Positions 1 to 7,504 of a DNA stretch of 64,000 bases are shown in pieces. The DNA comes from Salinilacustrithrix sp034522155. Its GTDB lineage: Bacteria; Actinomycetota; Acidimicrobiia; Acidimicrobiales; Salinilacustritrichaceae. The notes beneath the pieces are model-generated. The model made no database searches, was not told where the DNA came from, and saw only the letters and a program-made list of their open reading frames with translations. A program made the position numbers and the translations under genes. The first letter of the stretch is position 1. Each line of letters opens with the position of its first letter. The stretch covers positions 605,951 to 669,950 of the forward strand of contig JAXHLP010000006.1 in the NCBI GenBank assembly GCA_034522155.1, in the 5' to 3' direction.

Positions 1-48
1 CGCCGGATCGTACGCGGGACGAACGGATACTCGCTGACGCGCAGGTCC

Positions 49-540
49 CTACTCGAGGAGGTGCCGGATGGCGGCGAGGCGGGCGGTGACGACCCCCTCG
101 GCCCGCTTGCGGAGCTGGGCGATGGCTGCGCCGGCCTCCATCGACGATCGCCGGGCCCGGTAGGCCTGCTCGCAGGTGACCATGGTGGCGGCACCGTCGT
201 CGACGGCCTCGTAGGTGGTCGTGTAGCGGAGATCGGTCCGGTCGCCGAACTGGATCTCGCAGCTCTGCCGTGGCTCGTCGATCGTCACGGCGGACTCGAA
301 CGATCGCCGTCGCCCGAAACGGGCGTGCGAGACGGTCCGGCACCGGTAGCCCTCGTCGGTGCGCGCCAGGATCTCGCGGTCGACGAAGCGGTTCGACAGG
401 TGCCCGAGCAGCGCGCGCTGGTCGTCGGCTTCGACGCTGGCCCAGACCTCGGCCGGTGTCGCCGACACGATCACCGAGTCCTGGTGGAGCAGCGTGAACT
501 GCTCACCGTCGGAACCGGCGTCCTCGCGCCCGTCACTCAT
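49..540 (-). CDS. SRPBCC-superfamily protein
   Basis: A 163-residue soluble protein with the look of a START/polyketide-cyclase (SRPBCC) fold. The N-terminal part has the usual pattern of a beta strand (DSVIVSATPAEVW) followed by a helix, the middle has strands rich in Arg and Thr, and there is a long C-terminal helix (about residues 130-163). This fold binds hydrophobic ligands, but nothing in the sequence gives the ligand. The ATG overlaps the TGA of the upstream zinc-ribbon gene by one ATGA unit, so the two are probably cotranscribed and translationally coupled. Fold assignment is by sequence style only. Confidence 0.7.
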   Translation of the reverse strand: MSDGREDAGSDGEQFTLLHQDSVIVSATPAEVWASVEADDQRALLGHLSNRFVDREILARTDEGYRCRTVSHARFGRRRSFESAVTIDEPRQSCEIQFGDRTDLRYTTTYEAVDDGAATMVTCEQAYRARRSSMEAGAAIAQLRKRAEGVVTARLAAIRHLLE

Positions 541-697
541 CGGGATCGGGGACCTCGAGGTACCAGCCGTCGTGGCAGTCCTCGCACCGGTACACGGTGA
601 TGTGACCCGGCGCCCAGCCCTCTTCGGGAGGGTGAGAGTTGAGATGGGCCCGACCGCCGCAGTCGATGCAGGTGATCACGGGGTCCGGCTCGAACAC
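533..697 (-). CDS. Small zinc-ribbon protein
   Basis: A short protein of about 54 residues with two CxxC knuckles (C10/C13 and C38/C41 counted from the GTG at 697), a typical four-cysteine zinc ribbon, and an acidic C-terminus. Another in-frame GTG at 706 would add three residues. A much longer open frame upstream runs antisense through the DUF3048 gene and is not believable. Its stop overlaps the ATG of the SRPBCC gene, so they form a two-gene operon divergent from the DUF3048 lipoprotein. Function is unknown; such ribbons bind nucleic acid or protein partners. Confidence 0.6.
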   Translation of the reverse strand: MFEPDPVITCIDCGGRAHLNSHPPEEGWAPGHITVYRCEDCHDGWYLEVPDPDE

Positions 698-764
698 CCG
701 CGGCACGGTAGCGGCGTGCCGGCGTGCCACCGATACGCGCGCGGGTGCTGGCAGAATTCCAGCG

Positions 765-1811
765 ATGCGATTCCGTACCGCCGCGATTGCCGTCGTCCTC
801 GTCACCCTCGTCGCTGCGTGCGGCGGGGACGACGATGACGAAGAGGTCACCCGCGAGACCACGACCACCACCACCACGTCGACCACCACGACGACCGCGC
901 CGACAACGTCGTCGCTCACCGGCCTGCCCGTGGACGAGGGGGTGAAGAACCGGCCTGTCGTGGCGATCAAGATCGACAACGTCGACGGCAAGTCGACACC
1001 CCAGCTCGGGATCAACGAGGCGGACGTCGTCTACGAGATCCAGGTCGAGGGCAGCGTCACCCGTCTCCTGTCGATCTTCCAGAGCACTGACGCCGGACCC
1101 GTGGGCCCCGTCCGTTCGGCCCGCGGTTCGGAGATCGGGCTCCTCGAGGAGCTCAACAACCCGCTGTTCACCTGGCACGGCGCCAACAACATCCTCGGCC
1201 CTCAGGTGCGTGCGGCCAAGATCCAGCCGCGGTCGATCAACGACATCAGCGGACTCTTCTACCGCGAGCCGAGCCGGCGGGCGCCCTACAACAGCTTCGT
1301 CCAGGGCACTCCGGAGATCCGGGAGACGGCCGACGAGGGTTCGAGCGGACCGGCCGAGCCGATCTTCACCTTCGCCGACGAGGGCGAGCAGCCCTCGCCG
1401 CTGGCGCAGCCCGCGTCCGACGTCGAGATCCGCTTCACCGGTGGTGCGGGCGGTGCGCCCGTCTCCTACGAGTGGGACGGTGAGCTCTGGAAGCGATCCC
1501 AGTCCGGCCGCCCCCACGTCGATGCCGACGGTGACCAGGTCGCGGTCGAGAACGTGATCGTGCGGTTCGTCCCGGCACTCGACTCGGGCACCCGCGACGC
1601 TGCCGGCAACTTCGTGCCGACCGCCAACGTCGTGGGTGAGGGCGACGTGTGGGTGTTCGCCCAGGGGACGGTGACGACGGGACGCTGGGTCAAGCCCGAC
1701 AGCACCTCCGCGACGCAGTACCTCGACGCCGACGGCAACCCGATCAAGCTGACACCGGGGAACACCTGGGTGTCGATGCCCTACACCAGCGCCGCGTCCT
1801 CCTACCGGTGA
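765..1811 (+). CDS. DUF3048 (YerB-like) lipoprotein
   Basis: A 348-residue exported lipoprotein. The N-terminus has a basic start, a hydrophobic stretch and a lipobox ending in VAAC (Cys about residue 19), followed by an acidic run and a Thr-rich stalk of about 20 residues. The rest is the two-part DUF3048 domain known from Bacillus YerB, with the conserved opening NRPVVAIKIDN and the later segment with EWDG. Molecular function of the family is not established. I chose the ATG at 765 because it places a signal peptide at the start; the longer frame upstream lacks one. Its TGA overlaps the GTG of rsmD. Confidence 0.85.
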   Translation: MRFRTAAIAVVLVTLVAACGGDDDDEEVTRETTTTTTTSTTTTTAPTTSSLTGLPVDEGVKNRPVVAIKIDNVDGKSTPQLGINEADVVYEIQVEGSVTRLLSIFQSTDAGPVGPVRSARGSEIGLLEELNNPLFTWHGANNILGPQVRAAKIQPRSINDISGLFYREPSRRAPYNSFVQGTPEIRETADEGSSGPAEPIFTFADEGEQPSPLAQPASDVEIRFTGGAGGAPVSYEWDGELWKRSQSGRPHVDADGDQVAVENVIVRFVPALDSGTRDAAGNFVPTANVVGEGDVWVFAQGTVTTGRWVKPDSTSATQYLDADGNPIKLTPGNTWVSMPYTSAASSYR

Positions 1812-2365
1812 GGGTGGTCGCCGGCACCGCCGGCGGTCGGCGGCTGCGCAGTCCCGAGGGCGAGACGACCCGCCCCACCCCCGACCGGGTCCGCGAGGCG
1901 GTCTTCAACATGCTGGTCAGCCAGGGTGTCGTCGAGGGCGCGCGGGCCGCTGACCTGTTCGCCGGCAGCGGTGCGCTCGGCATCGAGGCGATCAGCCGGG
2001 GGGCCGACCACGTCTGGTTCGTCGAGTCCGACCGCCACGCCCTCGACGTCATCGAGGACAACCTGGCCACGCTCGGTTTCGCCGACCGCGCCACCGTGGT
2101 GCGCGGTGATGTCGACTCGACGGTTCCCGGATCCCTCGGCGACGGCCTCGACCTCGTGGTCGCCGACCCGCCGTACGCCTTCGACGGCTGGTCCGAGTTG
2201 CTGGCCCGACTGCAGATTCGCCTGACACGCGACGCCGTCGTCGTGGCCGAATCGGGCGCGTCGATCGAGTTGGGACCCGGCTGGGAAAAGATGAGGGAGC
2301 GCACCTACGGCGGTACCGTGATCACGTTCGCCTCCCCGCCCGCCACCTCAGGAGTTGACGCGTGA
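1808..2365 (+). CDS. rsmD: 16S rRNA (guanine966-N2)-methyltransferase RsmD
   Basis: A 185-residue class I SAM-dependent methyltransferase. The start RVVAGTAGGRRL is characteristic of RsmD, the SAM-binding motif is DLFAGSGALGIEA, and the N6/N2-adenine/guanine methylase motif DPPY lies at about residue 119. In the family it methylates G966 of 16S rRNA in the 30S subunit. The GTG at 1808 overlaps the upstream stop by four bases, and its own stop overlaps coaD. The rsmD-coaD pair is a widely conserved arrangement, which supports both calls. Confidence 0.95.
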   Translation: MRVVAGTAGGRRLRSPEGETTRPTPDRVREAVFNMLVSQGVVEGARAADLFAGSGALGIEAISRGADHVWFVESDRHALDVIEDNLATLGFADRATVVRGDVDSTVPGSLGDGLDLVVADPPYAFDGWSELLARLQIRLTRDAVVVAESGASIELGPGWEKMRERTYGGTVITFASPPATSGVDA

Positions 2366-2838
2366 GGACCGTCCTCTACCCCGGGACGTTCGACCCGATC
2401 CACAACGGGCATCTCGAGATCATCGAGACCGCATCCCGGCTGTTCGACCTCGTGACGGTGGCCGCCATGCGCAACCCCCAGAAGGGGGAGCCGCTGTTCT
2501 CCTTCGACGATCGACGCGCCATGATCCTCGAGAGCACGGCCCATCTCGGCAACGTCGAGGTCGTGCAGTTCTCCAGCCTCGTCGTCGACCTGGCTCAGGA
2601 GATCGGTGCCGACGTGATCGTGAAGGGGCTGCGTGCCGTCTCCGACTTCGAGTCCGAGATGCACCAGGCCCACATGAACCGCAAGATCTCGGGTCTCGAG
2701 ACGCTCTTCATCCCGTCCGCCACCGAGCATTCGTTCGTCGCGTCGAAGCTGCTGCGAGAGATCGCCCGCTTCGGGGGCAACGTGAACGAGATGGTCCCCG
2801 ACCCCGTCGCCAAGCGGCTCGAGGAGAAGTTCTCGTGA
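2362..2838 (+). CDS. coaD: Phosphopantetheine adenylyltransferase
   Basis: A 158-residue enzyme of normal CoaD length. The nucleotidyltransferase signature GTFDPIHNGH begins at residue 8 (HxGH motif), and the C-terminal part has the family sequence with EHSFVASKLLREIARFGG. It transfers AMP from ATP to 4'-phosphopantetheine, the penultimate step of coenzyme A synthesis. The GTG start overlaps the rsmD stop by four bases, and the stop overlaps the next GTG in the same way, so the genes are translationally coupled. Confidence 0.97.
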   Translation: MRTVLYPGTFDPIHNGHLEIIETASRLFDLVTVAAMRNPQKGEPLFSFDDRRAMILESTAHLGNVEVVQFSSLVVDLAQEIGADVIVKGLRAVSDFESEMHQAHMNRKISGLETLFIPSATEHSFVASKLLREIARFGGNVNEMVPDPVAKRLEEKFS

Positions 2839-3503
2839 GTGATCAGGGCGAGCACCAGGAGCGCCCCGGCCAGTCGCCCTATGCCGCGCCCCAGGTCGAG
2901 TCGGTGCTGCGGGAGATCCGCGACCTGATCGAACAGGCGCGGCCCATGCCCGTCTCGCGCTCGGTGATGATCAACCAGGCCGAGGTGCTCGACCTCATCG
3001 ACGAGGCCGCCGAACGGCTGCCCGAGGAGCTCCGGGCGGCCAAGTGGCTGTTGAAGCAGCGCGAGGAGTTCCTCGCCCGCACCCGCCGCGAGGCCGACGA
3101 GATCATCGAGGCCGCCCGCGAGGAGGCCGACGAGCTCGTCACCGAGACCGAGGTCGTCAAGGCCGCCGAGGCCCGCGCCCGCTCGGTCGTCGACGCCGCC
3201 GATGCCGAGGCCCGGCGGCTGAAGCTCGAGGCCGAGGACTTCTGCGACCAACGCCTCGCCAGCTTCGAGATCGTGCTCGAGCGGACGATGAAGGTCGTCA
3301 ACGCCGGCCGGGTCAAGCTGCAGGGCGGCCAGGCCCGCGAGGAGGACGACGATCGCGGTGGGTCCGGCGGGCACGGCGGCGGCGGTGGCCACGGCATCGT
3401 CGGTGATCTCTCCACGTCGGGCTCGGAGGAAACCTTCGGCCGTCCCCACCTCGAGGCCGTGCCCGACGAGGCCCCGGCCTTCTTCGATCAGGACGAGAGC
3501 TGA
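2835..3503 (+). CDS. SepIVA/DivIVA-like coiled-coil protein
   Basis: A 222-residue acidic coiled-coil protein. Residues about 20-60 carry a short conserved N-terminal segment (VESVLREIRDLIEQARP), residues about 70-165 are an unbroken Glu/Ala/Arg heptad-type helix, and the tail contains a Gly/His-rich stretch and a low-complexity end. In mycobacteria the gene next to yceD and rnc is sepIVA, a DivIVA-domain septation protein; position and composition match. Automatic pipelines often misname such proteins ATP synthase subunit B. The cytoskeletal or septal role is inferred from synteny, not seen directly. Confidence 0.7.
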   Translation: MSDQGEHQERPGQSPYAAPQVESVLREIRDLIEQARPMPVSRSVMINQAEVLDLIDEAAERLPEELRAAKWLLKQREEFLARTRREADEIIEAAREEADELVTETEVVKAAEARARSVVDAADAEARRLKLEAEDFCDQRLASFEIVLERTMKVVNAGRVKLQGGQAREEDDDRGGSGGHGGGGGHGIVGDLSTSGSEETFGRPHLEAVPDEAPAFFDQDES

Positions 3504-3509
3504 CCCGCG

Positions 3510-4043
3510 GTGCCCCGGCCATTCGTGGTCCGGGTCGGCGACCTGCTCCGCGAGCCGGGGAGTCGACGTGACGTCGACGTCCGCGTGGATGTCGAGCACT
3601 ACGAGACCACCGCCGCGCGGACCATCCCCGGCACCGACCTGACCCTCGCCGGGGTGGTGATGGCGATGGCGGGTGGCGTCGAGGTCAAGGGCGAGGTCGG
3701 CTTCGACTGGTGGGGGGAGTGTCGCCGTTGCCTGCGCGACGTGCACGGCCACCGAGACATCGAGTTCCGGGAGATCGCCCAGCGCGATCCGGTCGACGAG
3801 GAGGTGCTGCCCATCGAGGGCGATCTCCTCGACCTCGAACCCCTGGTGCGCGAGCTCGTGTTGTCCGGGCTCCCGCTCGCGCCGCTGTGTGGTGACGACT
3901 GCCCGGGACCGGATCCCGAACGATTCCCGACCGCCACCGCTGCGGACGTCGAGGAGGAGGCTGCCGCTCGCGAGCCGCAGGGCGACCCGCGCTGGGCGGC
4001 CCTCGACGAGCTCGACCTCGGCGACGACCCGGATGGTGCCTGA
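3510..4043 (+). CDS. yceD: DUF177/YceD family protein
   Basis: A 177-residue protein of the YceD (DUF177) family. Visible family marks are WWGECRRCL, a first CxxC pair at about residue 70, and the later segment ending in CGDDCPG, so the cysteines may bind a metal. The C-terminus is acidic. In bacteria yceD almost always precedes rpmF, as here, and in E. coli the protein affects 23S rRNA accumulation. Start is the GTG six bases after the upstream stop. Confidence 0.88.
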   Translation: MPRPFVVRVGDLLREPGSRRDVDVRVDVEHYETTAARTIPGTDLTLAGVVMAMAGGVEVKGEVGFDWWGECRRCLRDVHGHRDIEFREIAQRDPVDEEVLPIEGDLLDLEPLVRELVLSGLPLAPLCGDDCPGPDPERFPTATAADVEEEAAAREPQGDPRWAALDELDLGDDPDGA

Positions 4044-4051
4044 GGCGCGAC

Positions 4052-4082
4052 TTGGTGGCTGTGACGGCTCCGTCGCTACAGT
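4052..4082 (+). promoter_or_regulatory. Putative rpmF promoter
   Basis: TTGGTG at 4052-4057 and TACAGT at 4077-4082 are separated by 19 bases, just downstream of the yceD stop and 37 bases before the rpmF ATG. The same layout (TTGGTG, 19 bases, TACACT, then a GTTCG-containing start region) precedes rplS at 24235-24265. Spacing is longer than the usual 17, so the -35 call is weaker than the -10. Confidence 0.4.
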
Positions 4083-4118
4083 TGCCCGTTCGCATCCCGT
4101 CCCCGAGGTTGAAGACTC

Positions 4119-4298
4119 ATGGCCGTTCCGAAGCGAAAGACGTCCAAGGCGAAGGGCCGTAGCCGGCGCGCCGCCAATTGGAAGCTCGAACAGCCGTCAC
4201 GCAGCCTCTGCTCCCGGTGCGGTGCCACCAAGCGGCCGCACGTGGTGTGTCCCAACTGTGGGTGGTACCACGGTCGCCAGGCCGTGGACATGGATTGA
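4119..4298 (+). CDS. rpmF: Ribosomal protein bL32
   Basis: A 59-residue basic protein starting MAVPKRKTSKAKGR, the standard bL32 N-terminus, with a zinc-ribbon type set of four cysteines: CSRCG and CPNCG. It is a component of the large ribosomal subunit. It follows yceD, as in most bacteria. This is the cysteine-containing (zinc-binding) form rather than the C-minus paralogue that some actinobacteria use under zinc limitation. The gene is short enough to be missed by length-filtered gene finding. Confidence 0.95.
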   Translation: MAVPKRKTSKAKGRSRRAANWKLEQPSRSLCSRCGATKRPHVVCPNCGWYHGRQAVDMD

Positions 4299-4312
4299 GC
4301 TGATCGCGGTCC

Positions 4313-5323
4313 GTGCTGCCCATCGCGATCGACGCCAACGGCGGTGACAACTCGCCCGGCGACATCGTGGCCGGCGCCCGGCGGGCCCGCGACGAGTTCG
4401 GCATCGACGTCGTGCTCGTCGGCACCGCCGACGTCGCCGAGGTCGCCGGCGACCTCCCGGTGATCGAGGCGAGCGAGGTCATCCCGATGGAGGCCGATCC
4501 GGCCTCGAGCGTGCGCCGGATGAAGGATTCGACCCTCGTCCGGGCGGCCGAGGCCGTACGCGACGGGCAGGCCTCGGCGATGATCTCCGCCGGCAACACC
4601 GGGGCCACGATGGGCTCGGCGCTGCTGCGCATGGGACGGCTCAGGGGGGCCAAGCGGCCCGCCATCGCGACCCCGCTCCCCGTCCCCTCCGGCGGACACA
4701 CCGTGATGCTCGACGCCGGCGCCAACGCCGAGTGCCAACCCGAGTGGCTCGTGCAGTTCGCCCAGATGGGGGCGGCCTACGCCACGGCGCGCTATGGCAT
4801 CGCCAACCCCCGAGTCGGGTTGCTGTCCATCGGCGAGGAACCGGGCAAGGGCGATCCACTGCGCAAGGAGACCTACGAGCTGCTCGTGGCCGAGGGCGTC
4901 TTCGCCGCCTCCGGTGGCCGCTTCGTCGGCAACGTCGAAGGGCGCGACATCCTCACCGACGACATCGACGTGGTCGTGACCGACGGCTTCACCGGAAACG
5001 TGACCCTCAAGACTCTCGAGGGCGGGATGAAGGCCCTGGTCTCCCGCCTGCTCGAGGCCTTCGGCGCGTCCGAGGAGGCCGCGGCCGCTGCCGACGTGCT
5101 CATGCCCGACCTCGTGCCGCTGTACGCCTCGCTCGACCCCGAGAACACCGGCGGAGCCATGCTGCTCGGGGTGGACGGTGTCTGCATCATCAGCCACGGC
5201 TCGTCGGGCGAGACGGCCATCGTCAATGCCGTGCAGGTGGCCCGCGAGATGGTCGAGGGCGACGTCGTGACCACCCTCACCGAGGCGATCGCTCCCGGCC
5301 AGGATCATACGTTTCGTAGTTGA
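4313..5323 (+). CDS. plsX: Phosphate acyltransferase PlsX
   Basis: A 336-residue protein with the PlsX opening IAIDANGGDNSP and the conserved segments SAGNTGA, GNVEGRDIL and DGFTGNV. PlsX makes acyl-phosphate from acyl-ACP for phosphatidic acid synthesis; it works at the membrane surface. The order rpmF-plsX-acpP-rnc is the common bacterial arrangement and matches the pathway, since acyl-ACP is the substrate. Start is a GTG 14 bases after rpmF, so the two are probably cotranscribed. Confidence 0.95.
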   Translation: MLPIAIDANGGDNSPGDIVAGARRARDEFGIDVVLVGTADVAEVAGDLPVIEASEVIPMEADPASSVRRMKDSTLVRAAEAVRDGQASAMISAGNTGATMGSALLRMGRLRGAKRPAIATPLPVPSGGHTVMLDAGANAECQPEWLVQFAQMGAAYATARYGIANPRVGLLSIGEEPGKGDPLRKETYELLVAEGVFAASGGRFVGNVEGRDILTDDIDVVVTDGFTGNVTLKTLEGGMKALVSRLLEAFGASEEAAAAADVLMPDLVPLYASLDPENTGGAMLLGVDGVCIISHGSSGETAIVNAVQVAREMVEGDVVTTLTEAIAPGQDHTFRS

Positions 5324-5390
5324 ACTCGCGCGTTCTGTGAGCAATTGCCTGGGGATTCGCGCCGATCGGGGAACCTGGTGCCAACGTGGC

Positions 5391-5396
5391 TACAGT
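5391..5396 (+). promoter_or_regulatory. Putative -10 box for acpP
   Basis: TACAGT lies in the 164-base gap between plsX and acpP, about 90 bases before the chosen ATG. It has the form TACA(C/G)T seen before rpmF, rplS and rpsB in this window. No convincing -35 is seen. Confidence 0.3.
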
Positions 5397-5487
5397 GGCC
5401 GCCCGCCGCGCAGCCGCGGTGGTTGCAATCGTGGCCGATGCGAGGAGAACGTCCGTGCCCGCAGAGACGCACATGGAGGGTGGCGAC

Positions 5488-5742
5488 ATGAGCCGCGACG
5501 AGGTGCTCGAACTCATCCGTGACCGGTTGGCCGACATCCTCGAGATCGAGCCCGACTCGGTGAAGGAGGGCGACAGCTTCGTCGACGACCTCGACGCCGA
5601 CTCGCTCGCGCTCATCGAGCTCGTCGAGGCCCTCGAGGAAGAGATCGGCGAGCGCAGCGTCGGCTTTCGTATCGAGGACGAGGACCTGGAAGACCTCAAG
5701 ACCGTCCGGGACGCCGTCGACTACGTCGTGGCGCGGCTCTGA
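5488..5742 (+). CDS. acpP: Acyl carrier protein
   Basis: An 84-residue acidic protein with the phosphopantetheine attachment motif DADSL (Ser at about residue 36) inside the usual D-D-L-D-A-D-S-L context. It carries acyl chains in fatty acid synthesis and supplies PlsX upstream. I chose the ATG at 5488 because GGAGGG at 5475-5480 sits seven bases before it; an in-frame ATG at 5473 and a GTG further upstream would add an N-terminus unlike any ACP. No other fatty acid synthesis genes are next to it. Confidence 0.93.
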   Translation: MSRDEVLELIRDRLADILEIEPDSVKEGDSFVDDLDADSLALIELVEALEEEIGERSVGFRIEDEDLEDLKTVRDAVDYVVARL

Positions 5743-5761
5743 TCGGCTCGGGAGCACGACG

Positions 5762-6511
5762 TTGCCGCCCGTGGCCGGCGAGTCCCGCCGCGTGGTGGAC
5801 CGCGAGCGCCTCGTCGCCGCGCTCGGCTACGACCCCGACGACGACCGGCTGCTGTCGCAGGCGTTCAACCACCGGTCGTGGTGTGCCGAGCACCCCGAGT
5901 CCGAGTCGAACGAACGGCTCGAGTTCCTCGGCGACAGCGTGCTCGGGTTCATCGTCGCCGATCTCGTGTATCGGCGCGAGTCCGGTCTCGACGAGGGGGC
6001 GCTCACCGATGTCCGCAAGGCCGTGGTGAACTCGGTCTGCCTGTCCGAGATCGCCGACGATCTCGATCTCGGCAGCCACCTGCGCCTCGGGAAGGGCGAG
6101 GAGGCTTCGGGTGGGCGCGAGAAGCCGTCGATCCTGGCCGACGCCATGGAAGCCGTGCTCGGCGCCGTGTACCTCGACGGCGGCATCGAGGCAGCGCGCG
6201 GGGTGGTCGACCACCTCCTCGGCCATCGCATGCGCGAGGCCATCGACGACGGCGGCCGCAACCAGGACCACAAGAGCCGCCTCCAGGAGCTGCTGGCCGC
6301 CACCAGCAGCGACGTCGTGCGCTACGTGTTCGCGGCCAACGGTCCCGACCACGCCCGGGAGTTCACCGCCACCGCGTCCATCGACGGGCGGATGCTGGGC
6401 GAGGGCCGCGGGCGATCCAAGAAGCAGGCCGAACAGCAGGCGGCGCGTGCCGCGCTCGAGCTGCTGGCCTCCGAATCCCCCGACGCCCTGGGAGGCGCCT
6501 CCGATGGCTGA
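5762..6511 (+). CDS. rnc: Ribonuclease III
   Basis: A 249-residue RNase III of normal length. The catalytic signature NERLEFLGDSVL is at about residues 49-60, with the second acidic cluster DAMEAVLGA (about 128-136), and a double-stranded-RNA-binding domain fills the C-terminal third (DHKSRLQE to AARAALELL). It cleaves double-stranded RNA and processes rRNA precursors. The start is TTG, supported by GGGAG at 5750-5754 seven bases upstream; in-frame GTGs at 5771 and 5792 are alternatives. Its end overlaps the next gene by eight bases. Confidence 0.95.
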   Translation: MPPVAGESRRVVDRERLVAALGYDPDDDRLLSQAFNHRSWCAEHPESESNERLEFLGDSVLGFIVADLVYRRESGLDEGALTDVRKAVVNSVCLSEIADDLDLGSHLRLGKGEEASGGREKPSILADAMEAVLGAVYLDGGIEAARGVVDHLLGHRMREAIDDGGRNQDHKSRLQELLAATSSDVVRYVFAANGPDHAREFTATASIDGRMLGEGRGRSKKQAEQQAARAALELLASESPDALGGASDG

Positions 6512-7340
6512 ACTACCCGAGGTCGAGACCACCCGGCGACAGCTCGAACGCGACGTCGTCGGGCGCAAGATCAAGTCGGTCGACGTCCACGACACCAAGC
6601 TCATCCCCCGACACTCGAGCAGGAAGCAGTTCGCGGGGATGCTCGAGGACGCCAAGCTCAAGTCGCTCATCCGCCGCGGCACCTTCCTGATCTTCGCCCT
6701 CGATTCGGGCGACCGGTTCATCATCCGCCTCGGCCCGGACGCCGAGCTGCGCAAGACGCCCACCAAGGAGGACCTCGAGAAGGGCACCGGGGTGGTGCTC
6801 ACCTTCACCCAGGGCGGCCAGCTGCGCTACATCGACCCTGATCGCACCGGCGAGCTGTGGATTCTCACGCCCGAGGAGGTGGCCGAGGGTGTCGACGAGA
6901 TCGAGCTGCTCGGCTACGACGTCGTCGACACGCCCGTGCCCTGGGCCGACTTCGCCAAGCTCGTGCTCGGCCGTTCGATGAAGCTGAAGACGTTCCTGAC
7001 CGACGAGGACCAGCTCGCCGGCATCGGCCCCGTCTACTCCGACGAGATCCTCTACGACGCCGGGTTGCGGTACGACCGCATCACCGACTCCCTGTCGGTG
7101 CAGGAGGTTCGGCGCCTCTACCGCGCCGTGATCGAGATCCTCCACGACGCGATCAAGCACTCGGGCACCACCCTCGAAGGCGACGGTTGGCACGATCTCC
7201 ACGGCCACTCGGGCAACTATCGCGACCACCACAAGGTCTTCGCCCGCGACGGTCAGGCGTGCGTCCGGTGCCGCGACACGATCTCCAAGGCCAAGTTCGG
7301 CGGGCGGAACACCTACTTCTGCGAGCAGTGTCAGACGTGA
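6504..7340 (+). CDS. Fpg/Nei-family protein with altered active site
   Basis: A 278-residue member of the MutM (Fpg)/Nei DNA glycosylase family: start AELPEVETTRR, a helix-two-turn-helix region, and a C-terminal zinc finger with C253, C256, C273, C276 and the GGR loop Arg268. It sits after rnc, where mycobacteria carry fpg. However, residue 2, the catalytic N-terminal proline of Fpg, is Ala; the conserved Lys of the RRGK motif is Thr60; and the Asn of GxGN is Pro176. Glu3 is kept. The ATG is firm, with GGAGG at 6491-6495. Fold membership is certain; base-excision activity of the normal type is doubtful. Confidence 0.85.
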   Translation: MAELPEVETTRRQLERDVVGRKIKSVDVHDTKLIPRHSSRKQFAGMLEDAKLKSLIRRGTFLIFALDSGDRFIIRLGPDAELRKTPTKEDLEKGTGVVLTFTQGGQLRYIDPDRTGELWILTPEEVAEGVDEIELLGYDVVDTPVPWADFAKLVLGRSMKLKTFLTDEDQLAGIGPVYSDEILYDAGLRYDRITDSLSVQEVRRLYRAVIEILHDAIKHSGTTLEGDGWHDLHGHSGNYRDHHKVFARDGQACVRCRDTISKAKFGGRNTYFCEQCQT

Positions 7341-7504
7341 CTCTCGGCGTTCCGTGACTCCTGGCGTTCCTCGCATGTATCGGAACGCCCCTGGCACGCA
7401 GCCGCGTTGCGCGCGTGCTGTGGCGCCTCGCACCGGCGTGCCGGCGCGCTCGGCTCGGACCGCTGTGAACGACAGAGTTGGCGTTCTCCGGTCGTCCCAC
7501 GATC

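Noticed and set aside
2835..3503. ATP synthase subunit B
   Set aside because: There is no membrane anchor and no ATP synthase neighbours; position and coiled coil fit a SepIVA/DivIVA-like protein.
5386..5487. N-terminal extension of the acyl carrier protein from a GTG at 5386
   Set aside because: Overlaps the promoter-like TACAGT, and the ATG at 5488 has a well-spaced ribosome site and the normal ACP length.
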